A DNA stretch of 64,000 nucleotides from Acidobacteriota bacterium. Its GTDB lineage: Bacteria > Acidobacteriota > Vicinamibacteria > Vicinamibacterales > CAVVIG01. The notes below the pieces were generated by a model. That model saw nothing but the letters and a program-made list of their open reading frames with translations. It ran no database searches and had not been told where the DNA came from. The position numbers were made by a program, and so were the translations under genes. The stretch lies in contig QHWB01000031.1 in NCBI GenBank assembly GCA_003222395.1, positions 312,501-376,500 of the forward strand, written 5' to 3'. Below are positions 21,773 through 29,862 of this stretch, piece by piece (the stretch's first letter is position 1; the number at the start of each line of letters is the position of its first letter).

Positions 21773-23176
21773 GTGCGGCGGCGAATGGCGACACGCGCGG
21801 CGACAAGACCGGCGCTCCACGGCGGGCTCAGCACCGTCGAGTACTTCACCTTCGGCTTCGGCACGATGATCGGCGTCGGCTGGCTCGTGCTGATGGACGA
21901 CTGGCTGGCACGCGGCGGGCCGGGCGGCGGCATGCTCGGTTACCTGGTCGGCGGCCTCCTGCTCTTTCCAATCGCCCACACCTACGGCCGCCTAGTGCAA
22001 CGCATCCGCGATGCGGGCGCCGAGATCGCGTACACCGAAGGCGTCTTTCCGCCCTTCATCAGCTTTGCCGCCGGCTGGACGATGGTGCTGTCGTACGCAA
22101 TCGTCTGCCCGTGGGAGGCGGTCGCGACGGGCAACCTCCTCGCGCGCGTGTTTCCCTCGCTGAACACGTATCAGCTGTACGTCGTCGGCGGATCGCCGAT
22201 CTACGCGCCGCGGCTCGGCGTCGGCCTCGCGCTGACCGTCCTTGTCGCGTACGTCAACTACCGCGGCATCAAACCGAGCGGCCTGTTCCAGGACGTCATG
22301 ACCTTCGGGCTTCTCGCGACGTTCGCGATCTTCACCGCGCTCGGCTTCGTCCGCGGGTCGGCGGCCAACATGCGGCCGTTCTTCTCGCAGGGCGGATCGG
22401 CGGGACCGTGGCTGTCGATCTTCCTGGTACTGCAGATCGTGCCGTACTTCATGACCGGCTTCGAGTCGGTCGCCAAGGGGTCGGAGGAAGCCAAACCCGG
22501 TTTCGATCCGGCAAACTTCACGAAGGCGATCTACGCCGCGCTCGTCGCCGGCTTCGTCTTCTACGTCCTCATCATCGGCGTCGTCACGTACGTATACCCG
22601 TGGCAGGAGATCGTTTCCGGCCACGTGCGCACCGAAGTCGCCTTCGAGCGCACGTTCGGCTCGCACGCCATCGCGCAGCTGATTCTGTTCGGCGCCTTTC
22701 TCTCGCTGCTGAAAATCTTCAACGGCAACTTCGTGGCCGCCACGCGGATGCTGTACGCGATCGGCCGCCGCAATCTCGTGCACCCGTCGCTCGGCCGCGT
22801 GCACGCGGCGTTCGGCACGCCGGTCGTCGCGGTCTCGTTGATGGGCGTCCTGACCGCCGCCGCGGCGATGTTCGGCGACGCGCTCCTCGTGCCCGTGACC
22901 GAGGTCGGCTCGCTCGCCGTCGGCATCGGCTGGCTGTCGGCGTGCGCCGCCTATCTGGCTCGCCGGCGGCGGCGTGAATGGAGCGCGGGCCCTGAGGCGA
23001 GCGAGTCGGCGCTGTTCGCGTGGGCCGGCGCGGCGGTCGCCGCCGCGATCGTCCTGATGAAAGTCGTTCCGAACGTGCCCGGCAGCTTCACCCGAGCTGA
23101 GTGGACCGCCTTCATCGCGTGGTCGGTGGCCGGCCTGCTGTTTTGGCTGATGCGACCACGATCAATGAACAATTAA
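21773..23176 (+). CDS. APC-family amino acid permease
   Basis: 12-TM protein starting STVEYFTFGFGTMIGVGWLVLMDDWLARGGPGG. Confidence 0.88.
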   Translation: MRRRMATRAATRPALHGGLSTVEYFTFGFGTMIGVGWLVLMDDWLARGGPGGGMLGYLVGGLLLFPIAHTYGRLVQRIRDAGAEIAYTEGVFPPFISFAAGWTMVLSYAIVCPWEAVATGNLLARVFPSLNTYQLYVVGGSPIYAPRLGVGLALTVLVAYVNYRGIKPSGLFQDVMTFGLLATFAIFTALGFVRGSAANMRPFFSQGGSAGPWLSIFLVLQIVPYFMTGFESVAKGSEEAKPGFDPANFTKAIYAALVAGFVFYVLIIGVVTYVYPWQEIVSGHVRTEVAFERTFGSHAIAQLILFGAFLSLLKIFNGNFVAATRMLYAIGRRNLVHPSLGRVHAAFGTPVVAVSLMGVLTAAAAMFGDALLVPVTEVGSLAVGIGWLSACAAYLARRRRREWSAGPEASESALFAWAGAAVAAAIVLMKVVPNVPGSFTRAEWTAFIAWSVAGLLFWLMRPRSMNN

Positions 23177-23219
23177 CAATCTAGCCCTTTGTAAATTGTG
23201 AATTGTCAATTGTAAATTG
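23164..23219. repeat. 7-bp-period A/T-rich repeat (caattaa / taaattg / tgaattg / tcaattg)
   Basis: aatgaacaattaacaatctagccctttgtaaattgtgaattgtcaattgtaaattg; low GC in a high-GC context. Confidence 0.85.
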
Positions 23220-23867
23220 ACCGAGCGCCTGTTCGATGAACGCGTCCTGCGGCAGCGCGCCGAGAATCTCCACCTGATCGTTCACGACCGTCTTCGGCAC
23301 GCCGGTCACCGTGTACCGGCGCGCCAGATCGGGGAACTCCGTCGCTTCGACGGCAATCGCCGTGATGTTCGGGTTGGCGAAGGCGATTTCGTGCGCGAGG
23401 CTGACCGCCCGCGGGCAATGCGGTCAGGTCGGCGTCGTGAACACCTGAAATGTGAGCGGCGTGGCGACGGCGGCGATCTTCTTCCGGTTGCTTTCGGTGA
23501 GATTCGACTCGCGTCCGCCGACGAGCAGCACGGCGTTGATGAGCGACATGAATTCGTAGCCCGCCGGCGTGCCCAGGAACCGTATTCGCGAATCGCGCTC
23601 CTGTCCGTCGCCGTCGGGGCCAACCAGCGCGAGCGCCGGCACGCGATCGACGCCGTATCGCTTCGCTTTCTCGGCGTCGAGCACGAGATTGACTTCGTCG
23701 ACGGTGATCTTGTCCGACAGCGGCGGGAGCTCGTCGATGATCTGACGCGCCTGCGGGCATGTCTCGCAGCCGAGCGTCTGGGTGAAGAACAGAATCTTGA
23801 CCGAATGCCGCATCTCCGCGAATGCCTCGCGGAGCTTCGCCTGATCGGACGGGGACAGAAGGGCCAT
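23181..23867 (-). CDS. Glutaredoxin-like protein disulfide oxidoreductase (two thioredoxin folds), probable selenoprotein (in-frame TGA at codon 148)
   Basis: MALLSPSDQAKLREAF...TLGCETCPQARQIIDEL...LTFQVFTTPT[TGA]PHCPRAVSLAHEIAFANPNITAIAVEATEFPDLARRYTVTGVPKTVVNDQVEILGALPQDAFIEQALGQFTIDNSQFTKG*; TGA at 23424-23426 replaces the first Cys of the second CxxC. Confidence 0.88.
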
Positions 23868-23885
23868 TTCCTGATTATGACGGGG

Positions 23886-23916
23886 CCGGTTGCTGGTTGC
23901 TAGGTGCTCGTTGCCA
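23886..23916. repeat. GGTTGCT 7-bp-period repeat
   Basis: ggttgctggttgctaggtgctcgttgcc. Confidence 0.7.
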
Positions 23917-23938
23917 AGCCGGGCGCTGGCGACGCGCC

Positions 23939-24010
23939 GGCAGGCCTAAAGGCCTGCGCTACCGCCTCGACGGCGAACTGTTTCGGTAGTGCAGCCCTTC
24001 AGGGCTGCTC
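23939..24010. repeat. Two GTAGYGC-type palindromic repeats
   Basis: ggCAGGCCTaaAGGCCTGcgctacc and gtagtGCAGCCCTtcAGGGCTGCtc. Confidence 0.75.
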
Positions 24011-24470
24011 ACTTGAACAAATCATCAAATGCTTTGCGGGCGCTCGTCGTCTCGCCGCTCGGCGCGCCGGGGGTGCTCGTCTGGCGCTCGACAGTCGTGC
24101 GCGGCGTGAAGAACACGCAATCGTTGCGCTCGTCTTTCGGCGCGACGCGCGCCGGCAGCTTCGCGCTCTGCGCGCATTCCCACCGCGCGCTCGTGTCGAA
24201 CGAGACGCACTGAATGCAGCTGTGGATGTCGACGCCGCAGCGCGAGCATTTCGCGTCCGCCGCCACCGGTACGGCGAGCAGGTTGCCGCACCGCGCGCAG
24301 CGGAACACCTCGTGCGCCGACATGAGGTTCGGCGTCTTCGGACCCGACGCGTCCTGCAGCACACGGCCCGGTGCCCGCTCCTGCGGCGGCTTCGGCGGAC
24401 GCGGGCCCTTCGGCCCGCGCTGGCCCGAGTCCTGGTAGCCGCGCTGGCGATACTTCCTGTCGTCAGACAT
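24009..24470 (-). CDS. Cys-rich zinc-ribbon-like protein of unknown function
   Basis: FRCARCGNLLAVPVAADAKCSRCGVDIHSCIQCVSFDTSARWECAQ. Confidence 0.65.
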   Translation of the reverse strand: MSDDRKYRQRGYQDSGQRGPKGPRPPKPPQERAPGRVLQDASGPKTPNLMSAHEVFRCARCGNLLAVPVAADAKCSRCGVDIHSCIQCVSFDTSARWECAQSAKLPARVAPKDERNDCVFFTPRTTVERQTSTPGAPSGETTSARKAFDDLFK

Positions 24471-24490
24471 GAGTCATCGGTTCGGATCGA

Positions 24491-25597
24491 TCAACGAATC
24501 GAATGTGCATCCTCGTTTTCTTTCAGAAACTGTTCGAGGTACTTGCCCCAGACCGCCGGCAGCGAATGCGTGCCATGCCCGCGGGTCTGCTCGCTGGTTG
24601 GAATAAGGATATACCGCCCGCGCTTCACGCGCGGCATCAGCTTCTCCATCAGCCCGAGCTCCGGCGGGTTCACGACGTCGTCGGCCGAGTTGATCGCGAG
24701 CACGGCAGCGGTGATCCTGTCGAGATTCGGTGAGGGATCGTAGTCGCGCGACGCGTTGTACTGGTACAGCATGTCGTTCGCATCGGTCGATGCGAGGCGC
24801 GACTTGATCTGGTTCTCGTACCACTCGTCGGCCGCATCGCGCGTCGGGCCCGACTTGTGCCACTGAAGCGGACTGCTGGTCATCATCATCAGCAGGTTGA
24901 TCGCGCCGGTCAGTCCCTGCCGCGGCTGCTCGGTGTACTCGCCGTTCCTGTAATTCGGATCGCGGGTGATGCTGTCCATGATCATCGTTCGCATCACGCG
25001 GTTGCGTCCGGCGATCGCGGTCGGCGCGCTCGCGAGCGGCACGAGCGCGTCGACGAAGTCGGGATACATCTCACCCCACACCCAGCAGTGCATCGCGCCC
25101 ATCGACGTGCCGAGCACGAGCCGAAGATGATTCACGCGCAAACCGTCGGTCAGGAGCGCGTGCTGTGCGCGGACCATGTCGTCGTACGTGTACTTCGGAA
25201 ACCGCGCGTGCAGCCCCTCGCTCGGCTTGCTCGACCTGCCGTGGCCGATGCCGTCCGGAAGAACGATGAAGTAGCGCGTCGCATCGAGCATCTGGCCCGC
25301 GCCGAAGAGTCCGCCGGCGAACGTCTGGTTCAGGAATCCGCCGCCGCTGCCGCCCGTGCCGTGCAGAATCAGGACCGCGTTTCGGACGACGCCGGCCGCG
25401 TCGCGGCGAGGCGTGCCGATCGTGCGGTAGTGCAGCTTCAGCTCCGGCAGCATCTCACCGGTGCCGAACCGGAAATTGCGCACGACGAAGTCGGCCTCGG
25501 TCGGCGCCGGGTACTCCGCCGCCAGCGCCGCGTGGCTCGCGGCGCCGGCGCACAGAACGAGAACGACACGAAGCCAGGTCTTCACAACGCTCATCAC
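24491..25597 (-). CDS. Secreted alpha/beta hydrolase, homoserine acetyltransferase (MetX)-like
   Basis: ILHGTGGSGG, nucleophile LVLGTSMGAMHCWVWGEMYPDFVDALVPLASAP. Confidence 0.82.
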   Translation of the reverse strand: MMSVVKTWLRVVLVLCAGAASHAALAAEYPAPTEADFVVRNFRFGTGEMLPELKLHYRTIGTPRRDAAGVVRNAVLILHGTGGSGGGFLNQTFAGGLFGAGQMLDATRYFIVLPDGIGHGRSSKPSEGLHARFPKYTYDDMVRAQHALLTDGLRVNHLRLVLGTSMGAMHCWVWGEMYPDFVDALVPLASAPTAIAGRNRVMRTMIMDSITRDPNYRNGEYTEQPRQGLTGAINLLMMMTSSPLQWHKSGPTRDAADEWYENQIKSRLASTDANDMLYQYNASRDYDPSPNLDRITAAVLAINSADDVVNPPELGLMEKLMPRVKRGRYILIPTSEQTRGHGTHSLPAVWGKYLEQFLKENEDAHSIR

Positions 25598-25601
25598 GTC
25601 C

Positions 25602-28600
25602 TCAGAACCGGTACACGAACGTCACCTGCAGCGCGCGGGCCGGTTGCTGGTTGCGCATCTGCAGGAAGTTCGCCTGGTTGAACACCTCGTTGGCGCCGTT
25701 GTAGTTGTACTGCGTGAAATCGCCGGCGTTCAGCAGGTTGAAGATGTTCGCCGCCACCTCGATGTTTCGTCCGCCGCCAAGAGAGAGCTTCTTGCCAATC
25801 TTCAGACCGAGCGTCTTGACCGCCGGCGCCATCACCTGCCCCTCTCCCCTCGTCGGATACACGAATCGCATGCCGGTCGACAGCGGATTCGACGCCCGGA
25901 ATCCGGTCGAGGACACGACGATGCCGGGCCCGAACGCCAACCTGCGTGGATCGTTCGGATCGGTGATGAAGTCGACAATCGCGCCGGACCACGGACCCGC
26001 CTCGACGGTGTAGCTGGCGGCAACGACGACACCGTACGGCGCGATCCAAGAGCCGCCGAAGTTCAGCCGGTACTTCTGCCACGTCGGTCCGTACGTGTGC
26101 ACAGTCGTGCCAGTCGTGATTGGCAGGCTGTTCTCCTCGTTGTTCCCGCGTGGCATGTACAGCAATCGGTCGTTTGGAAACGCCGACGGCTGGATGAAAC
26201 GAGCGGGATCGGTCGGGTTCCAATCTCCGCTGATGTGCTGCCACTGCCGGTTGATGCCCGCCATGAACTGGAAGCCGTGCGTGAGATTCTTGGTGGCCGT
26301 GATCTCCAGCGCTGTGTAATTCAGGCGACTCCATGAGTTGTTCGTTTGCTGGAACACGATGCCGCGCGTGGGATCCACCTTGCCGAAACCGCCGAACGGC
26401 TGGTTCGGGCCGCTTGGATAGAAGCCGTTGATGTCGATGCGGGCATACGTGTCTTTGTAGGCGCGATGGATCCCGGCGATGTCGATACCGATCGAATACG
26501 GCAGCTGTTTTCGATAGCCGAGGATGAACTCGTCCACGTACGGCTGGTGAAGATTCGGGGCGAACTCGGACGCCGCCAACGATCCCGTCCGCGCCGGATC
26601 GTCGAAGCGGGTTTCGAACACGCCGTCGCCGTCGAGATCGTACGTGTCGACGAATCCGGCGCGTCCGCCTGCGCCGAACAGCGTGACGGCGTCGCGCCCC
26701 ATCATCTGCTCCCCGACGCGAACGTAGCTGCCGCGCAGGACGTTTCTCGCGTCACCGGTCACGAGGTACGAGAATCCGAGCCGCGGCTGCACGACGTGTG
26801 CGTTCTCGCGCGTCACGTCGAAAATCTTGTCGTAGCGCTTCACCCAGTCGAACCGGATACCGAGACTGGCGGTGAGCCTTTCAGTGGGCCTCCAACTATC
26901 CTGGACGTAGAACGCGAAGTTGCGATCGCGTGCAAGACGGGTTGTGAGATCGAGCGGTGTGGCAAAGCGACGATGGAACGGCACGGTCCCTCTCCCGGGA
27001 TCGTTGGCATCCACCTGTCGCCGTTCTTCGAGGATGAAGCCGTCGTTGAGATAGATCGTCTCGGTGTCGTATGTGCTGCGCGGCGAGCCGAAGAACCCTG
27101 TCTGAAACTCGTGCGATCCCGCCAGGCCCTCCTTGTAGTAGGTGAGATCGCCTCGCAGCGTGATTTGCGATGACGGCAGGTATGAGATCGACGCCTGCCC
27201 GGCGCCAGGGGAGCCGTCGTCGATATTTCCGCCAGAGACCAGCCGGCCGGTTCCAACCAAGCGTCCGCCCTGGAGGTTGACGCCTTGGTGGATCGTAACC
27301 GTCGGACCGGAGCCAATCCGACCCTCGAACGTGCTGGCATCGGAGCCGCCTTTGTTGTTGTACGACGCGAGGAAGGTCGTCGTCACCTTCTGGCCCCAGA
27401 CCGAAGTGATCTTGCCGCCGTACAAACCACCGCCGGTGGAATACACGACGGCGCGGCTGTAGTGGTACTCGCGGTCGCCGGTGGCGGTGAGTCGATCCTG
27501 CTGCACGAAGCCGACGAGCTCGTGCGACGGCGTGAGCTTCGCGGTCACCTTCCCGTAGGGCTGCCAGCTCTTGGTCGTGTTGTTGAAGAGTGAGGCGTTG
27601 GGGAAGAACGCCTTCAGTCGCCCGACCTCGTCAGAGGTCCGGCTGATGCCGGCCTCGAGATCGGCGCGGCGAACGGATCCGAAGAACCACACTTTGTCGC
27701 GCTTGATCGGCCCGCCGACGCCGCCGTCGAACTGCCGGACGATTGCAGTGGTGGATGTGCCGGCGGCAGCCAAAGACGACGGCTTGCAGCCGGCGCTCGG
27801 TGAACAGTTGTTGGCGTTGTCGCCGTTCCAGTCCTCCGGTTGATACGCGAGCGCGGCGGACCCCTTGAACATATTGCCGCCGCTCTTCGTGATGACGTTG
27901 ATATTCAGACCGACGCCCATCGGCGCCGACGCGTCGACGCCGCCTGTCTTGACCTGTACGTCATCGATCATGTCTGCGCCCATTGCAACGTAGGTAACCT
28001 GTGCGTCCTGGTAATTCGAGGCGATGGCGCCTTCGAGCTGGATCACATGGGCGAAGTGCTCGGTGCTGTGACCGAAATACACCATGCGGCCGCTGCCGTC
28101 GTCGAATGGCCGCGAGTGGACGCCCGGCGTAATCTCCAGGAAATCGCTCCAGTTTCGGCGCGCCTGAATCGGCATGTCGCGCTGGAACTCGCCGGAGATA
28201 TTCAGCACGTTGCTCGGCTTGCTGACCTCGAGCATCGGCGATTCGCCGGCGACCGTTACCGTCTCCTGCAGCGAGCCGATCTTCATCGTCACGTCGACCT
28301 GGAAGTTCGCGCCGGCGCGAAGCAGGACGTCTTCGCGCCGGTACGGCGCAAAACCGGTCAGCTCCGCCTTGATCACGTATGTTCCCGGCGGCAGATTGAT
28401 AAGGCGGTAATAGCCCTCGGCGTCCGTCGTGGCCGTCGTCGGCTGAATCAGCGCGGGGCTGGTCGCCGTCACCGTCACGCCCGGGAGCGCGCCGCCCTGT
28501 TCATCCTTGATGTACCCGCGTAAACTGCCCTGGCCCGTCTGGGCCTCGGCGATCGCCGCAGCAATCAGCATGACGAGGCAGGCGATTGCGATTCGTGTGC

Positions 28601-28607
28601 GGACCAT
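25602..28607 (-). CDS. TonB-dependent receptor with carboxypeptidase regulatory-like domain
   Basis: GSLRGYIKDEQGGALPGVTVTATSPALIQPTTATTDAEGYYRLINLPPGTYVI; 1001 aa beta-barrel. Confidence 0.9.
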   Translation of the reverse strand: MVRTRIAIACLVMLIAAAIAEAQTGQGSLRGYIKDEQGGALPGVTVTATSPALIQPTTATTDAEGYYRLINLPPGTYVIKAELTGFAPYRREDVLLRAGANFQVDVTMKIGSLQETVTVAGESPMLEVSKPSNVLNISGEFQRDMPIQARRNWSDFLEITPGVHSRPFDDGSGRMVYFGHSTEHFAHVIQLEGAIASNYQDAQVTYVAMGADMIDDVQVKTGGVDASAPMGVGLNINVITKSGGNMFKGSAALAYQPEDWNGDNANNCSPSAGCKPSSLAAAGTSTTAIVRQFDGGVGGPIKRDKVWFFGSVRRADLEAGISRTSDEVGRLKAFFPNASLFNNTTKSWQPYGKVTAKLTPSHELVGFVQQDRLTATGDREYHYSRAVVYSTGGGLYGGKITSVWGQKVTTTFLASYNNKGGSDASTFEGRIGSGPTVTIHQGVNLQGGRLVGTGRLVSGGNIDDGSPGAGQASISYLPSSQITLRGDLTYYKEGLAGSHEFQTGFFGSPRSTYDTETIYLNDGFILEERRQVDANDPGRGTVPFHRRFATPLDLTTRLARDRNFAFYVQDSWRPTERLTASLGIRFDWVKRYDKIFDVTRENAHVVQPRLGFSYLVTGDARNVLRGSYVRVGEQMMGRDAVTLFGAGGRAGFVDTYDLDGDGVFETRFDDPARTGSLAASEFAPNLHQPYVDEFILGYRKQLPYSIGIDIAGIHRAYKDTYARIDINGFYPSGPNQPFGGFGKVDPTRGIVFQQTNNSWSRLNYTALEITATKNLTHGFQFMAGINRQWQHISGDWNPTDPARFIQPSAFPNDRLLYMPRGNNEENSLPITTGTTVHTYGPTWQKYRLNFGGSWIAPYGVVVAASYTVEAGPWSGAIVDFITDPNDPRRLAFGPGIVVSSTGFRASNPLSTGMRFVYPTRGEGQVMAPAVKTLGLKIGKKLSLGGGRNIEVAANIFNLLNAGDFTQYNYNGANEVFNQANFLQMRNQQPARALQVTFVYRF

Positions 28608-28643
28608 CGTGACCTCCTCGAAGAAACGGGAGATGCCGAACGG

Positions 28644-29717
28644 ATGAGTGCCGCGGGGGCGATGAAGTGCCGCCTCTTATATCAGCCGCTTCGGACGCTG
28701 GCAAGCTGCGTCGTCTGGCTCGCCGTCGCGCTTCGAGCCGCCGCGCCATCCGCCGCCGCGGCCGAACTCCCACGCGTCCATCTGCTCGCGACCGGCGGCA
28801 CGATTTCCGGCGGACAGCAGCCGCTCGACGCCGCCGGCGTCACCGCGCTCGTGCCCGGCGTGAAACAGATCGCAGCTGTGTCTATGGAGGACGTGACGCG
28901 AGTGGGCAGCTCGCGCATGACGCCCGAGCTGCAGTTCAAGCTCGCATCGCGGATCAACGAGCTGTTCACGAAAGATCCGGCGCTGGCCGGGATCGTCGTC
29001 ACGCACGGCACCGACACACTCGAAGAAACGGCATTTCTCGTCGACCTGCTGCTCGCTGGCGATCGGCCGGTCGTGTTCGCGGCGGCGCAGCGTCCGCCGC
29101 GCGAGACCGACACCGACGGTCCGCGCAATCTGCTGAACGCGTTTCGCATCGCGGCGTCGCCGACCGCGCGCGGCACCGGCGTGCTCGTCACGCTGAACGA
29201 CGAAATCCACAGCGCGCGCTACGTGAGGAAGACGCACGCGATTGCCGTCGAAGCGTTTCAGTCGCCGTGGGCCGGGTCCGTTGGCTACGTCGATGCGGGA
29301 CACGTCATCCTGACGCGCCGTCCTGCGGCGCGCGTGACGATCGCGACGTCGCGCGTCGAGCCGAATGTCGATCTGATCACCCTGACCGCCGGCAGCGACG
29401 GTCATCTGATTCGCGCGGCGACGGCTGCCGGAGCGAAGGGAATCGTCGTCGAAGTGTTCGGCCGCGGTAACGTGCCGCCGGCAATCGTCGAAGCGGTACA
29501 AGAAGCGAGAGCGAAAGACGTCGCGGTGGTGTACACGACGCGGACGCGCGGCGGACGCGTCGAAGTAGATCAGGAATCCCGAAAGGTCGGCGTCATCGGC
29601 GGCGAAGATCTCGACGGCCTGAAAGCGCGCATGCTGCTGGTCGCCGCGCTCGGCGCCGGGGCTGCGACTGAGACTATTCAGGAGTGGGTGAATCGACTCG
29701 CGGGATCGCGGCCATAA
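28644..29717 (+). CDS. Secreted L-asparaginase
   Basis: HLLATGGTISGG and VVTHGTDTLEETAFL signatures. Confidence 0.92.
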   Translation: MSAAGAMKCRLLYQPLRTLASCVVWLAVALRAAAPSAAAAELPRVHLLATGGTISGGQQPLDAAGVTALVPGVKQIAAVSMEDVTRVGSSRMTPELQFKLASRINELFTKDPALAGIVVTHGTDTLEETAFLVDLLLAGDRPVVFAAAQRPPRETDTDGPRNLLNAFRIAASPTARGTGVLVTLNDEIHSARYVRKTHAIAVEAFQSPWAGSVGYVDAGHVILTRRPAARVTIATSRVEPNVDLITLTAGSDGHLIRAATAAGAKGIVVEVFGRGNVPPAIVEAVQEARAKDVAVVYTTRTRGGRVEVDQESRKVGVIGGEDLDGLKARMLLVAALGAGAATETIQEWVNRLAGSRP

Positions 29718-29721
29718 TGCG

Positions 29722-29848
29722 GCTCGCCTGAAAGGCTCGCCCTACGGGCGCGCTGTAGCGCGAGGCTTTCAGCCGAGCGTGGCACAGCGTAGCGCGAGGC
29801 TTTCAGCCGAGCGTGGCACAGCGTAGCGCGAGGCTTTCAGCCGAGCGT
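29722..29848. repeat. GTAGCGC-type repeats: one inverted copy then a tandem array with 34-bp period (about 2.75 units)
   Basis: gtagcgcgaggctttcagccgagcgtggcacagc at 29755, 29789, 29823 (last truncated). Confidence 0.95.
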
Positions 29849-29862
29849 CCGATGGAGGAAAA

